Assembly (NCBI GenBank): GCA_020161015.1
Contig: JAIUOT010000056.1
Coordinates: 145,477 to 209,476 of the forward strand
Direction: 5' to 3'
Origin: Actinomycetota bacterium
GTDB lineage: Bacteria; Actinomycetota; Actinomycetes; Propionibacteriales; Propionibacteriaceae
Length of the DNA: 64,000 nt
Translations under genes and position numbers: made by a program
In this document: one piece after another, positions 36,300-45,640 of the stretch
Position numbering within the stretch: the stretch's first letter is position 1
How the letters are laid out: every line of letters begins with the position of its first letter
The notes under the pieces: model-generated
What the model saw: the letters and a program-made list of their open reading frames with translations, nothing else
What the model was told of the DNA's origin: nothing
Database searches by the model: none

Positions 36300-37808
36300 T
36301 CAGTGCTTTCCTTCCTGGTCGGACTCGCCGGTCATGAGCGCGGCCAGCTGCCGCTCGGTGACGGTGCCGGGGTCGATCTCGTCGGTGATCCGGCCCGCCT
36401 TCATGAGCAGGACGCGGTTGCAGTTCTGGATCACTTCCGGGATGTCGTCGGAGATGATGATCACGGCCATCCCGGAGCCGGCGAGTTCCCGGAGGATCTC
36501 GTGGATGTCGTGCTTGGAGCCGATGTCGACGCCCACGGTGGGCCCGTTGAGGATGAGGACGTCGGGCCGGGTGGCCAGCCACTTGGCGAGCACGATCCGT
36601 TGCTGGTTGCCGCCGGACAGGGTGTTGGCGGCGTTCTCCGGATCGGGGGTGGCGATCTTCAGGTCGCGCACCCACTCGGCCGCCGACGCGGTCTTGCGCT
36701 CACGGTCGAGGAGCCCGCGCGTGACCAGCTGGTCGATCTGGGCGATCACGATGTTGTCGCCGATCGACCGCTCCAGGAACAGGCCCTCGGTGAGCCGGTC
36801 CTCCGGGACGTAGCCGATGCCGCCGGCGATGGCGGCCCGGATGCCGCTGAAGCGCACCGGGCTGCCCTTCACCAGCAGCTCGCCGGCGTCCGGACGGTAG
36901 GCCCCGAACAGCGTCATCGCCAGCTCGGTCCTTCCCGACCCCAGCAGCCCGGTGATGCCGAGGATCTCGCCCGGGCGGAGGCTGAAGCTCACGTCGGAGA
37001 AGGCACCGGTGACGGTCAGCGCCCGTGCTTCCAGCGCGGGCTCGGGGGGCAGTTCGCCGACCTGGAAGTGCGCGTCCTCGAAGTCCCGTCCGGTCATGTA
37101 CTGGGTGAAGGTCCTGCGGTTGAGCTCCTCGGGCAGGCAGGTGGCCACGGCCCGTCCGTTGCGGATGATCGTGAAGCGCTCGCTGATCTCGAAGACCTCC
37201 TCCAGCTTGTGGCTGACGAAGAGGATGGCGATGCCGCGCGCCTTCAGGTCGAGGATGATCCGGAACAGCGCGTCGACCTCCTTCTTGGTCAGCGCCGTCG
37301 TCGGCTCGTCCATGATGATCAGCTTCGCGTCGCTCATCAGTGCCCGGCTGATCGCGACCAGCTGCTTGTCCGCGACCGAGAGCTTGCCGACCAGCTGGTC
37401 GAGGTCGACGGAGAAGTCGATCTTCGCCACCGCCTCCTCGGCGATGCGCCGGAAGCGGCGCCAGTTCACCAGCTTCCGCTTGCTGGCCAGCTCGGTGTTG
37501 AGGGCGAGGTTCTCCATCACGGTGAGGTTGGGGAAGACGGAGAAGTCCTGGTAGATCACCTGGACGCCGGCGGCGATCGCCTCGACGGGCGTGAGTCGCT
37601 TGTGGACGACACCGCCGATCTCGATCGTGCCCTCGTCGGGGTCGTGGACCCCGGAGATGACCTTGATCAGGGTCGACTTGCCACTGCCGTTCTCACCGGC
37701 CAGGCAGTGGATCTCGCCGGGCCGGATCTCGAGGTTGATGTCGCTGAGTGCCTGGACGCCAGCGAAGGACTTGCTCACCCCGCGGACGGCGAGGACGCAT
37801 TCAGACAT
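36300..37808 (-). CDS. Sugar ABC transporter ATP-binding protein (RbsA type)
   Basis: 502-residue protein with two fused ABC domains. First: [31 protein letters not shown] and IIMDEPTTALT. Second: GLLGSGRTELAMTLFGAY, LSGGNQQRIVLAKWL and LILNGPTVGVD, where the Walker A has GRTE as normal for the second half of such proteins. It powers the two permeases. It starts after a 119-base gap from the binding-protein gene that holds a strong hairpin. Confidence 0.92.
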   Translation of the reverse strand: MSECVLAVRGVSKSFAGVQALSDINLEIRPGEIHCLAGENGSGKSTLIKVISGVHDPDEGTIEIGGVVHKRLTPVEAIAAGVQVIYQDFSVFPNLTVMENLALNTELASKRKLVNWRRFRRIAEEAVAKIDFSVDLDQLVGKLSVADKQLVAISRALMSDAKLIIMDEPTTALTKKEVDALFRIILDLKARGIAILFVSHKLEEVFEISERFTIIRNGRAVATCLPEELNRRTFTQYMTGRDFEDAHFQVGELPPEPALEARALTVTGAFSDVSFSLRPGEILGITGLLGSGRTELAMTLFGAYRPDAGELLVKGSPVRFSGIRAAIAGGIGYVPEDRLTEGLFLERSIGDNIVIAQIDQLVTRGLLDRERKTASAAEWVRDLKIATPDPENAANTLSGGNQQRIVLAKWLATRPDVLILNGPTVGVDIGSKHDIHEILRELAGSGMAVIIISDDIPEVIQNCNRVLLMKAGRITDEIDPGTVTERQLAALMTGESDQEGKH

Positions 37809-37882
37809 GGGTTTCCTTGAAGGTGGTGCAGCCGGTGAGGGGCGGCGGCAGGACGCCGCCGTCCCTCTCCGGTCCAGGGGGG

Positions 37883-37920
37883 CGGTGGGGGCCGGACATG
37901 GTGCCGTCCGGCCCCCACCG
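37883..37920 (-). terminator. Strong hairpin between binding-protein and ATPase genes
   Basis: CGGTGGGGGCCGGAC (37883-37897) and GTCCGGCCCCCACCG (37906-37920) are perfect 15-base arms around an 8-base loop, seven bases after the binding-protein stop. Inside an operon this usually protects the upstream transcript or partly ends transcription, so that the binding protein is made in excess over ATPase and permeases. No U-tract follows. Confidence 0.75.
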
Positions 37921-37927
37921 GATCACG

Positions 37928-38971
37928 TCAGAAGCCGAAGCTGTCGACGTTGTCCTTGTTGATCACGATCCAGCCGTTGCCCTCGAGCACCTTGTTGCTG
38001 CCCTCGGCGAACTTCATCTCGGTGTACCCCTCGACGCCCAGGTCGACGGTGCCCTCGATCTTGTCGCCGTCGAGGATCTTCTTGGCCAGGGACGCCATCG
38101 CGTAGCCGGCCTTGGCGGGATCCCACAGGGTGAGGGCGGAGACCGAACCGTTCACCAGGATCTCCTTGTTGGCCGCCGGCATGCCGGTGCCGCTGGTGCA
38201 GACCTTGCCCTTGAGGCCGAGCTCGTCGATCGCGCGGGCGACGCCGGGAGCGTCGAAGGAGGAGGTGCCCATGATGCCCTTGAGGTTCGGGTACTTCTTC
38301 AGCAGCTCCTTGGCCGTCTGGTACGCCTGCTCGCCGTCATCCTGCGACTCCACCCGCGGCTCCTCCGCGAGGAGGGTCATGTTCGGGTAGGCCTCCTTCT
38401 GGTGCGCGACACCGCCGTCGGCCCACTCGTTGTGGGAGGCGTTGGTGACGTGGCCCACCATCGTGGTGTACACGCCCTCCTTGCCCATGCACTCGGCGAG
38501 GTTGTCCATGATGAACGCGCCGTAGGCGGAGTTGTTGAAGGCCTCGATGTCGTACATCGTGTTCTGCTGCGAGGCGCCCTCGTGGGTGACGACGACGATG
38601 CCGGCGTCCATGGCCTGCTTCAGGACGGTCTCGAGGGCGCCCGGATCGACCGGGACGACCGCGATCGCGTCCACCTTCTGCGCGATGAGGTCCTGGATGA
38701 CCTGCGCCTGCATGGTGGCGTCGGTCTCCGAGGGGCCCTTCTGGTAGACGTTCAGGCCGGTGTCGGACGCGAACTGCTTCACGCCGGTCTCCATGCGCAC
38801 GAACCACGGGTTCGTCGCGTCCTTCGGAACGACCGCGATGGTGTAGTTCTTGTCCTTGGCCGACTCGCTCGGGCCCGCGCTCGGTGCGGTGCCGCTGCTG
38901 CAGGCAGACAGCGTGAGACCGAGTGCGAGGGCCAGGCTGGCGGCCCCGGCGGTAAAGCGCCTTTGCTTCAT
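37928..38971 (-). CDS. Sugar-binding lipoprotein of the ABC transporter
   Basis: 347-residue binding protein of the ribose/AI-2 class (type I periplasmic fold). Signal peptide with lipobox LSACSS, then YTIAVVPKDATNPWFVRMETGVKQF, and VDAIAVVPVDPGALETVLKQAMDAGI, typical of the LsrB/RhaS-like subgroup. NTNV-type late motif is replaced by the tail GNGWIVINKDNVDSFGF. GGAGGATGC precedes the ATG. It captures the sugar outside the membrane for the RbsA/RbsC-like proteins. Confidence 0.9.
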   Translation of the reverse strand: MKQRRFTAGAASLALALGLTLSACSSGTAPSAGPSESAKDKNYTIAVVPKDATNPWFVRMETGVKQFASDTGLNVYQKGPSETDATMQAQVIQDLIAQKVDAIAVVPVDPGALETVLKQAMDAGIVVVTHEGASQQNTMYDIEAFNNSAYGAFIMDNLAECMGKEGVYTTMVGHVTNASHNEWADGGVAHQKEAYPNMTLLAEEPRVESQDDGEQAYQTAKELLKKYPNLKGIMGTSSFDAPGVARAIDELGLKGKVCTSGTGMPAANKEILVNGSVSALTLWDPAKAGYAMASLAKKILDGDKIEGTVDLGVEGYTEMKFAEGSNKVLEGNGWIVINKDNVDSFGF

Positions 38972-39022
38972 TGCATCCTCCTTGTTTGGCGTCCTTCGAT
39001 AGCTGCCGGCGACGTGCCGGTG

Positions 39023-39433
39023 TCAGCCCTGAAGCGTGTGGTGTGGTGCGCCGTCCAGCAGCGCGGTCATCAGCGAGTAGGCGGGCTGGGCCGTGTCGAG
39101 GCGGCTGTACTGCAGCTGCAGCGCGCTGGTGGACGCGATCTCCAGCCCGTAGGGGACGCCGCGTTCGAGCCGAAGTCCCCCGAGGGCGTCCGGCACGTCG
39201 GTGCGCAGGTGCACGGCGCGACGACCGGCGATCGTGATCGGCCCGGATTGCGCGGGCTCGCGGTCGGCGAAATAGGCGGTGACGGTGAAGACGGCCGGCT
39301 CCGGCCCGGCGTTGAGCACGCAGATCGACTCGTGGGAGACCTCGGGATCGGTGCTCCTGGGCGGGATGTAGGCGTCCGGCACGAACCAGCGCCGGACGGC
39401 GCGGGCGGTGGGGACAGCTGAGGTGTCCGACAT
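39023..39433 (-). CDS. ASRT-family (sensory rhodopsin transducer-like) protein
   Basis: 136-residue protein that matches the family named after the Anabaena sensory rhodopsin transducer: WFVPDAYIPPRSTDPEVSHE, SICVLNAGPEPAVFTVTAYF, DREP, then RAVHLRTDVPDALGG and LQLQYSRLDTAQPAYSLMTA. No rhodopsin gene is near; the gene opens the sugar operon, 51 bases before the binding protein. A small beta-sandwich that binds a carbohydrate or assists its uptake is a fair inference. First gene after the LacI operators, so it shares their control. Confidence 0.8.
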   Translation of the reverse strand: MSDTSAVPTARAVRRWFVPDAYIPPRSTDPEVSHESICVLNAGPEPAVFTVTAYFADREPAQSGPITIAGRRAVHLRTDVPDALGGLRLERGVPYGLEIASTSALQLQYSRLDTAQPAYSLMTALLDGAPHHTLQG

Positions 39434-39458
39434 GGGCTCTCCAAGCGACGATGCTCTT

Positions 39459-39487
39459 TGAAGCGCTTCATGTATTGAAGCGCTTCA
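39459..39487. promoter_or_regulatory. Two LacI-family operators
   Basis: The perfect palindrome TGAAGCGCTTCA occurs at 39459-39470 and 39476-39487, with 17 bases between centres (under two helical turns), between the divergent sugar operon and lacI-type gene. The sequence fits LacI/GalR-family sites with a central CG. It likely represses both directions until the sugar binds the regulator. Confidence 0.85.
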
Positions 39488-39609
39488 GACAGTATCCTCG
39501 TCCACGACGACCTGCAACCGGGCACGGTCGGCCGTTATCAAGTTGGTACCGAGGGGACGCCGGGCGGAGCTCCATTAGGCTCTGCCTGCAACATCGGCGG
39601 GAGGGGCGG

Positions 39610-40665
39610 ATGGCCAGGACGCAGAACGGCACCGGCGTCCGGATCCAGGACGTCGCCGCCCGGGCCGGGGTGTCCGTCGGAACGGTCTCGCACACGATCA
39701 ACCATCCGGAACTGGTCAGCGCGCGCACGCGACGTGCGGTGGAGCGCGCCATCAAGGAGCTGGGCTTCGTCCCCAACCAGCAGGCCCGGGTGCTGACGGG
39801 CGCCGCCAGCCAGGTGATCGGCCTGGTCGTGCTCGACGTGGTCAGCCCCTTCTTCATGGAGGCGGCCCGCGCGGTGGAGAGGGCGGCGCGCGAGGCCGGA
39901 CACGTGGTCATCCTGTGCAACTCCGACAACGATCCCGCCCGCGAGTCCCAGCTGCTCCAGATCCTGGGCGCGCAGCGCGTCCGGGGGGCGCTGCTCACGC
40001 CGGCGCGGACGGGACAGGGCGGCGACCGGGCCCGCATCGAGGCCGGGCACCTCCCGGTCGTGTTCCTCGACTACCAGACCGCCGGGGACGACTGCTCGGT
40101 GTCGGTCGACGACGTCGCCGGTGCCCGGCTCGCCGTCGAACACCTCCTCGAACTCGGTCACGAGCGCGTCGCCTTCGTCGGCGGTGGCCAGGGACTGCGC
40201 CAGCACGTCCAGCGCGCCCAGGGGGCCCGCGACGCGATCCTCGCCGCGGGCCTGGACCCGTCCACGGCCCTGGTCGAGATCACCCAGGACGGGCTGGGCA
40301 TCCAGGACGGCGTCCTGGCCGCCGAGCACCTGCTCGAGGGGGAACTCCCCACCGGCATCTTCTGCGGAAACGACATGATGGCGTTCGGCGTTTACCGGCG
40401 GCTCAGCCGGGCCGGCGTGAAGGTGCCCGACGATGTCGCCCTGGTCGGCTACGACGACATCGACTTCGCCGCGGACTGGGTGGTGCCCCTCACGTCCGTG
40501 CGCCAGCCCACCGACCAGCTGGGCTACCTCGCCGCCCAGCTCCTGTTCGAGCACTCCGCCGGCGACGAGGCCCACGTCCACCGGCAGACCGTCCTCCAGC
40601 CCGAGCTGATCGTCCGTTCGTCCAGCACCCGGGGGGGTCGCACCGGGGTTACGATCGTCGGGTAG
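39610..40665 (+). CDS. LacI-family repressor of the sugar operon
   Basis: 351-residue regulator: LacI HTH and hinge helix (RIQDVAARAGVSVGTVSHTINHPELVSARTRRAVERAI, residues ~11-48) and a periplasmic-binding-protein-like effector domain (GLVVLDVVSPFFMEAARAVERAA, ICDD-like FCGNDMMAFGVYRRL). Divergent from the operon with two operators between. ATG 39610 is preceded by GGAGGGG. Effector is probably the imported sugar or a phosphorylated product. Confidence 0.9.
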   Translation: MARTQNGTGVRIQDVAARAGVSVGTVSHTINHPELVSARTRRAVERAIKELGFVPNQQARVLTGAASQVIGLVVLDVVSPFFMEAARAVERAAREAGHVVILCNSDNDPARESQLLQILGAQRVRGALLTPARTGQGGDRARIEAGHLPVVFLDYQTAGDDCSVSVDDVAGARLAVEHLLELGHERVAFVGGGQGLRQHVQRAQGARDAILAAGLDPSTALVEITQDGLGIQDGVLAAEHLLEGELPTGIFCGNDMMAFGVYRRLSRAGVKVPDDVALVGYDDIDFAADWVVPLTSVRQPTDQLGYLAAQLLFEHSAGDEAHVHRQTVLQPELIVRSSSTRGGRTGVTIVG

Positions 40666-40719
40666 GCACCGGCGCCCCTGGGCCCGCCGTCAGCGCCCTG
40701 CCTCCAGGGGGTCGCTCCC

Positions 40720-41469
40720 ATGTCGAAGGTCACGGTGACGCCGGAGTCGCTCGTCGTCCTCGAGGACGTCGTGAAGACCTACCACATGGGCGAAGTGGAC
40801 GTCACGGCCCTGAACCACACCGATCTCGTGCTGGATCGCGGTGAGTTCGTCGTGATCCTCGGGCCCTCCGGCTCGGGCAAGACCACCCTGCTCAACCTCA
40901 TCGGAGGGATCGACTCCCCCACCGCCGGGCGGATCATCATCGACGGGGAGGACATCTCCCACTACGGCCAGCGCGAACTCACGCTGTTCCGGCGCCGGAC
41001 GGTCGGTTTCGTCTTCCAGTTCTTCAACCTGATCCCGACACTGACGGCCAGGGAGAACGTCGACTTCGCCCTCCAGCTCTCCGGTCGTGGTCGCCGGGGT
41101 GACGACCGCGGCCGGGAGGACTCCGCCCACCTGCTCGCGAAGGTGGGCCTCTCCGAGCGCCTGGAGCACTTCCCGTCCCAACTGTCCGGAGGTGAGCAGC
41201 AGCGGGTCGCCGTGGCCAGGGCGCTGGCCAAGAAGCCCGCCCTCGTGCTCGGCGACGAACCGACGGGCAATCTCGACTTCCGCACGGGGACGCTGGTGCT
41301 GTCGGCGATGCGGGAGGTGAACCGGCTGTTGGGGACGACAGTGGTGATCGTCACCCACAACCAGCCGCTCGCCGCAGCCGCGGACCGGGTGCTGCACTTC
41401 CGGGAGGGACGGATCTCGCGCATCGAGGTCAACGCCCACCCGATCCCGCCCGAGGACGTGGAGTGGTGA
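40720..41469 (+). CDS. MacB/LolD-type ABC transporter ATP-binding protein
   Basis: 249-residue ATPase with Walker A GPSGSGKTTLLN, Q-loop FQFFNLIPTLTARENV (LolD/MacB-type), signature LSGGEQQRVAVARAL, and Walker B ALVLGDEPTGNLD. This subfamily works with FtsX-like permeases in mechanotransmission or lipoprotein release. It lies six bases before its permease on the same strand. Substrate unknown. Confidence 0.92.
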   Translation: MSKVTVTPESLVVLEDVVKTYHMGEVDVTALNHTDLVLDRGEFVVILGPSGSGKTTLLNLIGGIDSPTAGRIIIDGEDISHYGQRELTLFRRRTVGFVFQFFNLIPTLTARENVDFALQLSGRGRRGDDRGREDSAHLLAKVGLSERLEHFPSQLSGGEQQRVAVARALAKKPALVLGDEPTGNLDFRTGTLVLSAMREVNRLLGTTVVIVTHNQPLAAAADRVLHFREGRISRIEVNAHPIPPEDVEW

Positions 41470-41475
41470 GGCGCG

Positions 41476-43851
41476 ATGCGAATGCTCCTGCTGAAGGTGT
41501 GGCGCGACGTCCTCGCCCGCAAGGGCCAGTTCGCCGGCCTCGTCGTCGTCGTCGGCCTCGGCATCTCGACCTTCGTCGCCTTCCAGGCGGGCTACCTCGA
41601 CCTGACGCGATCGGTCGAGCGGGCGAATCGTGAGCTGAGGTTCGCCGACTTCTCGGTCTCCGTGAGCGACACGGCCGGCGTCAAGGTGGCGGCCGTCCGT
41701 GCGCTGCCCGGGGTCCTGGCGGCGGAAGGACGGCTCATCCAGGACGTGTCCCTCCAGCTGGGCGGGAGGTCGGACCAGACCGCCCTGGCCAGGGTGGTCG
41801 GCCTGCCCAACACGGGACGGCCGGCGGTGAACGACCTGCTCCTGCTTGCGGGGGCGTGGCCCCGCCGGGGCGGCTCGGAGGCGATCCTGCACGTCAAGTT
41901 CGCCCAGGAGACGGGGACCCGTCCCGGCGACGAGCTCACCCTCGGAACGGAACGGCAGCACAAGCACGTGCGCGTCGTCGGCATCGCCGCCAGCCCGGAG
42001 TACATGTACGCGGTGCCCGAGAAGGGCGCGCTGCCGTCCCCGCGCGAGTTCGCGGTGCTGTTCCTGAGGGCCGACGACGCCGAGCGGCTCGTCGGACGGC
42101 CGGGGGTGATCACCGACGTCGCCGTCGTCACCGAGCCCGAGGCCGACGTGCGCGCCGTGCTCCGCGCTGTCGAGGACGAGCTGGGCCGGTCCCGTGTGGT
42201 CGCCTCGACGCTCCGCGCCGACCAGCCGTCGAGCTTCATGCTCGCGGAGGAGATCGACCAGAACCGGGTGATGGCCCTGTTCCTGCCGGCCGTCATCCTG
42301 GCCATCTCCTCCAGTTCGCTGTTCATCGCCCTGTCCCGCCTCGTGACGTCCCAGCGGCGCGAGATCGGGCTCGAGAAGGCGCTGGGCTACAGCCACGCAC
42401 AGGTGCTGTGCCAGTACCTCTCGTTCGCCCTCGTCGTCGCCGCGCTCGGAGCCGCGCTCGGCTTCGTGCTGGGGGACGTCCTCGCCCGACTGATCGCCCA
42501 GCAGTACGTCGACATGCTCGGCGTGCCCTTCCTGGAACACCACGTCTATCCCGAGATCGTGGCCGGGTCGGCCGCCATCTCGACCGCGGCCTGCCTGCTG
42601 GCCGGTATCGTCCCGGCCCTGCGCTCGTCGCGCCTGCCTCCGGCCCAGGCGATGCACGCCGACCCGAACGCCGCCCTCGCCGGTGGCCGGGTCCCCCTCC
42701 TCGAACGCCTGCTCTCCCCGGTGCTGCCGGCCGCCCTGGTGGTTCGCATCCCGCTGCGCAACCTGTTCCGCCAGAAGCGGCGCAGCTTCTACACGGTGGT
42801 CGGCGTGGCGTTCGCGATGCTGCTGGCGGTCACCACACAGTCGATGTTCGACGCGATGGACGAGATGCTGGAGCGCTTCGACAGCTTCAGCGAGCGGTGG
42901 GACGTCCAGGCGGTCTTCGCCGAGCCCTTCGGACGCAGCCGGGCCGCAGAGGTCGCGCACTGGCCCGGCGTGACGGACGTGCAGACGGCCCTGGTCCTGC
43001 CGGCGGAGTTCCGTACCGACGGCGGGACCTACCAGGGTTCGCTCACCTGCGCCGAGCCGCCGGCGGGGTTCCACGGCTTCCAGATCGTCGAGGGACGCTC
43101 CGCGCAGGAGGCGCTGGCCTCCGGCGGAATGGTGATCACCGGCACCCTCGCCGAGAAGCTCCAGCTCGGCATCGGTGACGTCGCGAGGGTCCGCACGCCC
43201 GTGCGCGACCAGTGGATCGACCTCCCGGTCGCCGCCATCAGCACCGAGACCCTCGGCGCCCCGGTCTTCGTCAATCTCGACGTCGGCAGGCGGCTCACCG
43301 GCCTGTCGGAGCGCTACAACACGCTCTACGTGACCACCGCCGCCACCCACGCGTCCGGGGTGAAGGACCGGCTCGCGGACACCCCCGGCGCCCTCTCGGT
43401 CTCGGTCAAGGCCGAACTGCTCGCGCGCTTCACCGAGATGATGGGCTTCATGGACTTCTACCAGGGCCTGCTGCTGGCCTTCGGGCTCGCAATGGCCTTC
43501 GTGGTCGTCTACAACACCCTGAACGCGAACGTCACCGAGAGGACCCGCGAGATCGGCACCATGCGGACGATCGGGGAAGGGCCGGGACGGATCGCCTGGA
43601 TGATCACCATCGAGAACCTCCTGCTCGGCCTCGTCGCGGCTCCCCTGGGCGTCCTGCTCGGGCTGCGGACGGCCGACCTGCTGTACGCCCAGCTGTCCTC
43701 CGAAGCGTTCACCCTCACCGCGTACATCAAGCCCGAATCGGTCGCGATCATTCTGGTCGGGCTGCTCGTCGTCATGCTCCTGTCGGAGATCCCACCCGTG
43801 CTGCGCATCCTCCGGCTCAACCTCGCCGAGGCCACCAAGGTCATGGAGTAG
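41476..43851 (+). CDS. FtsX/MacB-like ABC transporter permease (large)
   Basis: 791-residue permease with the FtsX pattern duplicated: N-terminal helix, an extracytoplasmic domain (about 50-240), three helices, another extracytoplasmic part, and helices near the end (FGLAMAFVVVYNTLNANVTERTREIGTMRTIG is the classic C-terminal FtsX motif). It lacks a fused ATPase and partners the preceding gene. Such pairs in Actinobacteria export lipids, peptides or antibiotics. Its stop overlaps the convergent gene by 11 bases. Confidence 0.88.
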   Translation: MRMLLLKVWRDVLARKGQFAGLVVVVGLGISTFVAFQAGYLDLTRSVERANRELRFADFSVSVSDTAGVKVAAVRALPGVLAAEGRLIQDVSLQLGGRSDQTALARVVGLPNTGRPAVNDLLLLAGAWPRRGGSEAILHVKFAQETGTRPGDELTLGTERQHKHVRVVGIAASPEYMYAVPEKGALPSPREFAVLFLRADDAERLVGRPGVITDVAVVTEPEADVRAVLRAVEDELGRSRVVASTLRADQPSSFMLAEEIDQNRVMALFLPAVILAISSSSLFIALSRLVTSQRREIGLEKALGYSHAQVLCQYLSFALVVAALGAALGFVLGDVLARLIAQQYVDMLGVPFLEHHVYPEIVAGSAAISTAACLLAGIVPALRSSRLPPAQAMHADPNAALAGGRVPLLERLLSPVLPAALVVRIPLRNLFRQKRRSFYTVVGVAFAMLLAVTTQSMFDAMDEMLERFDSFSERWDVQAVFAEPFGRSRAAEVAHWPGVTDVQTALVLPAEFRTDGGTYQGSLTCAEPPAGFHGFQIVEGRSAQEALASGGMVITGTLAEKLQLGIGDVARVRTPVRDQWIDLPVAAISTETLGAPVFVNLDVGRRLTGLSERYNTLYVTTAATHASGVKDRLADTPGALSVSVKAELLARFTEMMGFMDFYQGLLLAFGLAMAFVVVYNTLNANVTERTREIGTMRTIGEGPGRIAWMITIENLLLGLVAAPLGVLLGLRTADLLYAQLSSEAFTLTAYIKPESVAIILVGLLVVMLLSEIPPVLRILRLNLAEATKVME

Positions 43852-44401
43852 GGCCGACCCGGCTGCCCCGCCGGGGGAACCGTGGCAGGAGGAACGGCGT
43901 GGTTCGCAGGTACTCCTCGTACTCCTCACCGAAGCGCAGGCGCAGCTCCTTCTCCTCGACCAGCTTCACGTAGGTGACAAGGAGCACCCCGAGGACGAGC
44001 ACCATCGCCACCGCGGAGGCTGAGCCGAGCCACGCAGCGATCCCCAGGTAGGCGAGGACGGTCCCGAGGACCATGGGGTTGCGGCAGTAGGCGTAGGGCG
44101 GCACCACGACGAGGCGCCGGGTCGGGATCATCGGCACGGGTGACCCGCCGCCGAGCCGTGCCTCCGCCCGAACCGACCAGAGCGCCACGAAGCCCCCGAC
44201 GCCGAGCAGGACGAGGCCCGTCACGGCGTTGACGGGGCCCAGGAGCAGCCGCGGCAGGGCCAGCGCGTGGTCGAGCCGGCCCGCCAGCACCACGATCCCG
44301 GCGGGCAGCGCGACGAGGAAGAGGACGCCGGCGGGGAGCAGCGTGGCCACCACCTGCGCAGTGGTCGGTTCCCGCTGGGCCCACTCCAGGTACTTCCGCA
44401 T
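43841..44401 (-). CDS. Isoprenylcysteine-methyltransferase-like membrane protein
   Basis: 186-residue polytopic protein, about four helices. The C-terminal segment VVVPPYAYCRNPMVLGTVLAYLG and KLVEEKELRLRFGEEYEEYLRTTP fit ICMT/PEMT (phospholipid methyltransferase) family proteins, where the RNPM and E..L..FG.EY motifs bind SAM and headgroup. Substrate unknown. ATG at 44401 is chosen because upstream frame is antisense noise. Convergent with the ABC permease. Confidence 0.8.
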   Translation of the reverse strand: MRKYLEWAQREPTTAQVVATLLPAGVLFLVALPAGIVVLAGRLDHALALPRLLLGPVNAVTGLVLLGVGGFVALWSVRAEARLGGGSPVPMIPTRRLVVVPPYAYCRNPMVLGTVLAYLGIAAWLGSASAVAMVLVLGVLLVTYVKLVEEKELRLRFGEEYEEYLRTTPFLLPRFPRRGSRVGPTP

Positions 44402-44568
44402 GCCGGCGCTCCCCCGAGGGCGTGCTGCCGCTGACCGGCGAAGGCGGGTGGCCCGATGGCTGCCCGGCGACCGGGCAACGCCGACACCCACCGCCTCGCT
44501 CGTCGCACTCCTCTCCCTCAACGCTACGCCGGTCCGTCGCCCGTGGCAGGCGACGGGGCAGTCGCCGG

Positions 44569-45591
44569 CTACAGCCACAGCGCGGCGAGCCAGCCGGTGA
44601 CCATCGCCGTCACGACCAGGGTGCCGACCACGAGGGCGACGACGCGCCAGCGCGCGATGACGAGCATTCCGCTGATCGCCCCCACGCTGGTGCCCGCGCC
44701 GGTGATGAGGAAGGCGATGCCGGCCCCGGGGGCCATCCCGCCGTGGAGGAGGCTCGCCACGAGCGGCAGGGACGCGTCGGTGTTGAGGTAGACCGGGATC
44801 CCGAGGAGCGCGGCGAGCGGGACCGACCACACCGGGTTGCCGGTGCCGAGCCAGTCGGTGATCAGGCCGGTGGGCAGGACGCGGATGACGAGGTAGCCGA
44901 GGGTGGCGAAGGCCAGGAAGTAGACGGCCAGCGTGCGGGTGTTGGCGAGGAGCGCCTCGCCGAACCGGCGCAGCCGCGTCGGCTGCGCGACGACCACGGC
45001 CGGCCGCTCGACCACGGTGAGCAGCCGCGTCCCGCCCGGAGTCCCCGTTGCTGCGGAGCCGGTCGCCTCCGCGCCCGTGCCGCAGGACGGGCCGCAGTCC
45101 GTGGCCGCGTTCGTGGCCATGCGTGCCTGGCCGGCGAGGAGGCCCTGGCGTTCGAGCCACCAGGCAGCACCGCCACCGACGAGGCCGACGGCGACGGCAG
45201 CGAGGAAGAAGGTGGTGGCGAAGGCGGGCCCGAAGAGGCCGACCGACAAGACGTACTCCTCGGGGCTGGTCAGCGGCGAGGAGGCCATGAACGCCACGAT
45301 CGGTGCCCACGGCACGGAGGAGGCCATCGCCCCGAGGACGATGGCGGTGGTGCCGCACGAGCAGAACGGCGTGAGGGCGCCGAGCGCGACGGCGCCGAGG
45401 ATGGCGACCCAGGTGCGGCGACGCAACCAGGCGGCGAGCCGGTCCTGGTTGATGTACACCTGCACGACCGAGGCCACCAGGACGCTGGCCAGCAGGTAGG
45501 GCCAGTTGTGCACGAGGGTGGTGCAGACGTCGTTGGCGACGGTGGCGGCGAGGGTGGCGAGGTGGTCGACCACGGCGAGCTCCAGTTCCAT
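44569..45591 (-). CDS. ArsP-like permease (organoarsenical/metal efflux)
   Basis: 340-residue membrane protein of the permease family that includes ArsP and SO_0444-type exporters. The FCSCGTTAIVLG motif near residue 75 contains the conserved cysteine pair, and PVYLNTDASLPLVASLLHGGM and GAGTSVGAISGML are in the second half. A cysteine-containing loop (ATDCGPSCGTGAE) lies between the halves. Divergent from arsR, with a 49-base intergenic region. With arsM downstream of arsR, export of methylated or trivalent arsenicals is probable. Confidence 0.8.
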   Translation of the reverse strand: MELELAVVDHLATLAATVANDVCTTLVHNWPYLLASVLVASVVQVYINQDRLAAWLRRRTWVAILGAVALGALTPFCSCGTTAIVLGAMASSVPWAPIVAFMASSPLTSPEEYVLSVGLFGPAFATTFFLAAVAVGLVGGGAAWWLERQGLLAGQARMATNAATDCGPSCGTGAEATGSAATGTPGGTRLLTVVERPAVVVAQPTRLRRFGEALLANTRTLAVYFLAFATLGYLVIRVLPTGLITDWLGTGNPVWSVPLAALLGIPVYLNTDASLPLVASLLHGGMAPGAGIAFLITGAGTSVGAISGMLVIARWRVVALVVGTLVVTAMVTGWLAALWL

Positions 45592-45594
45592 AGA

Positions 45595-45640
45595 CAGCCA
45601 TCGATTGTTTGATGGCAGTCGATATGATAGACATACCTCT
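45595..45640. promoter_or_regulatory. ars divergent promoter/operator
   Basis: The AT-rich 49-base gap between the permease and arsR holds the inverted repeat GCCATC...GATGGC around GATTGTTT (45597-45616) and a second TCGATATGATAGACATA tract. ArsR binding sites are of this ATCAA/TTGAT-like AT-rich kind, so this is a likely shared operator controlling both directions. Confidence 0.5.

Noticed and set aside
39023..39433. Rhodopsin signalling system
   Set aside because: Only the transducer-like protein is present; no retinal protein or chemotaxis gene nearby.
40690..43929. 1079-codon open frame on the minus strand
   Set aside because: Antisense to the ABC ATPase and permease, both of which have all family motifs.
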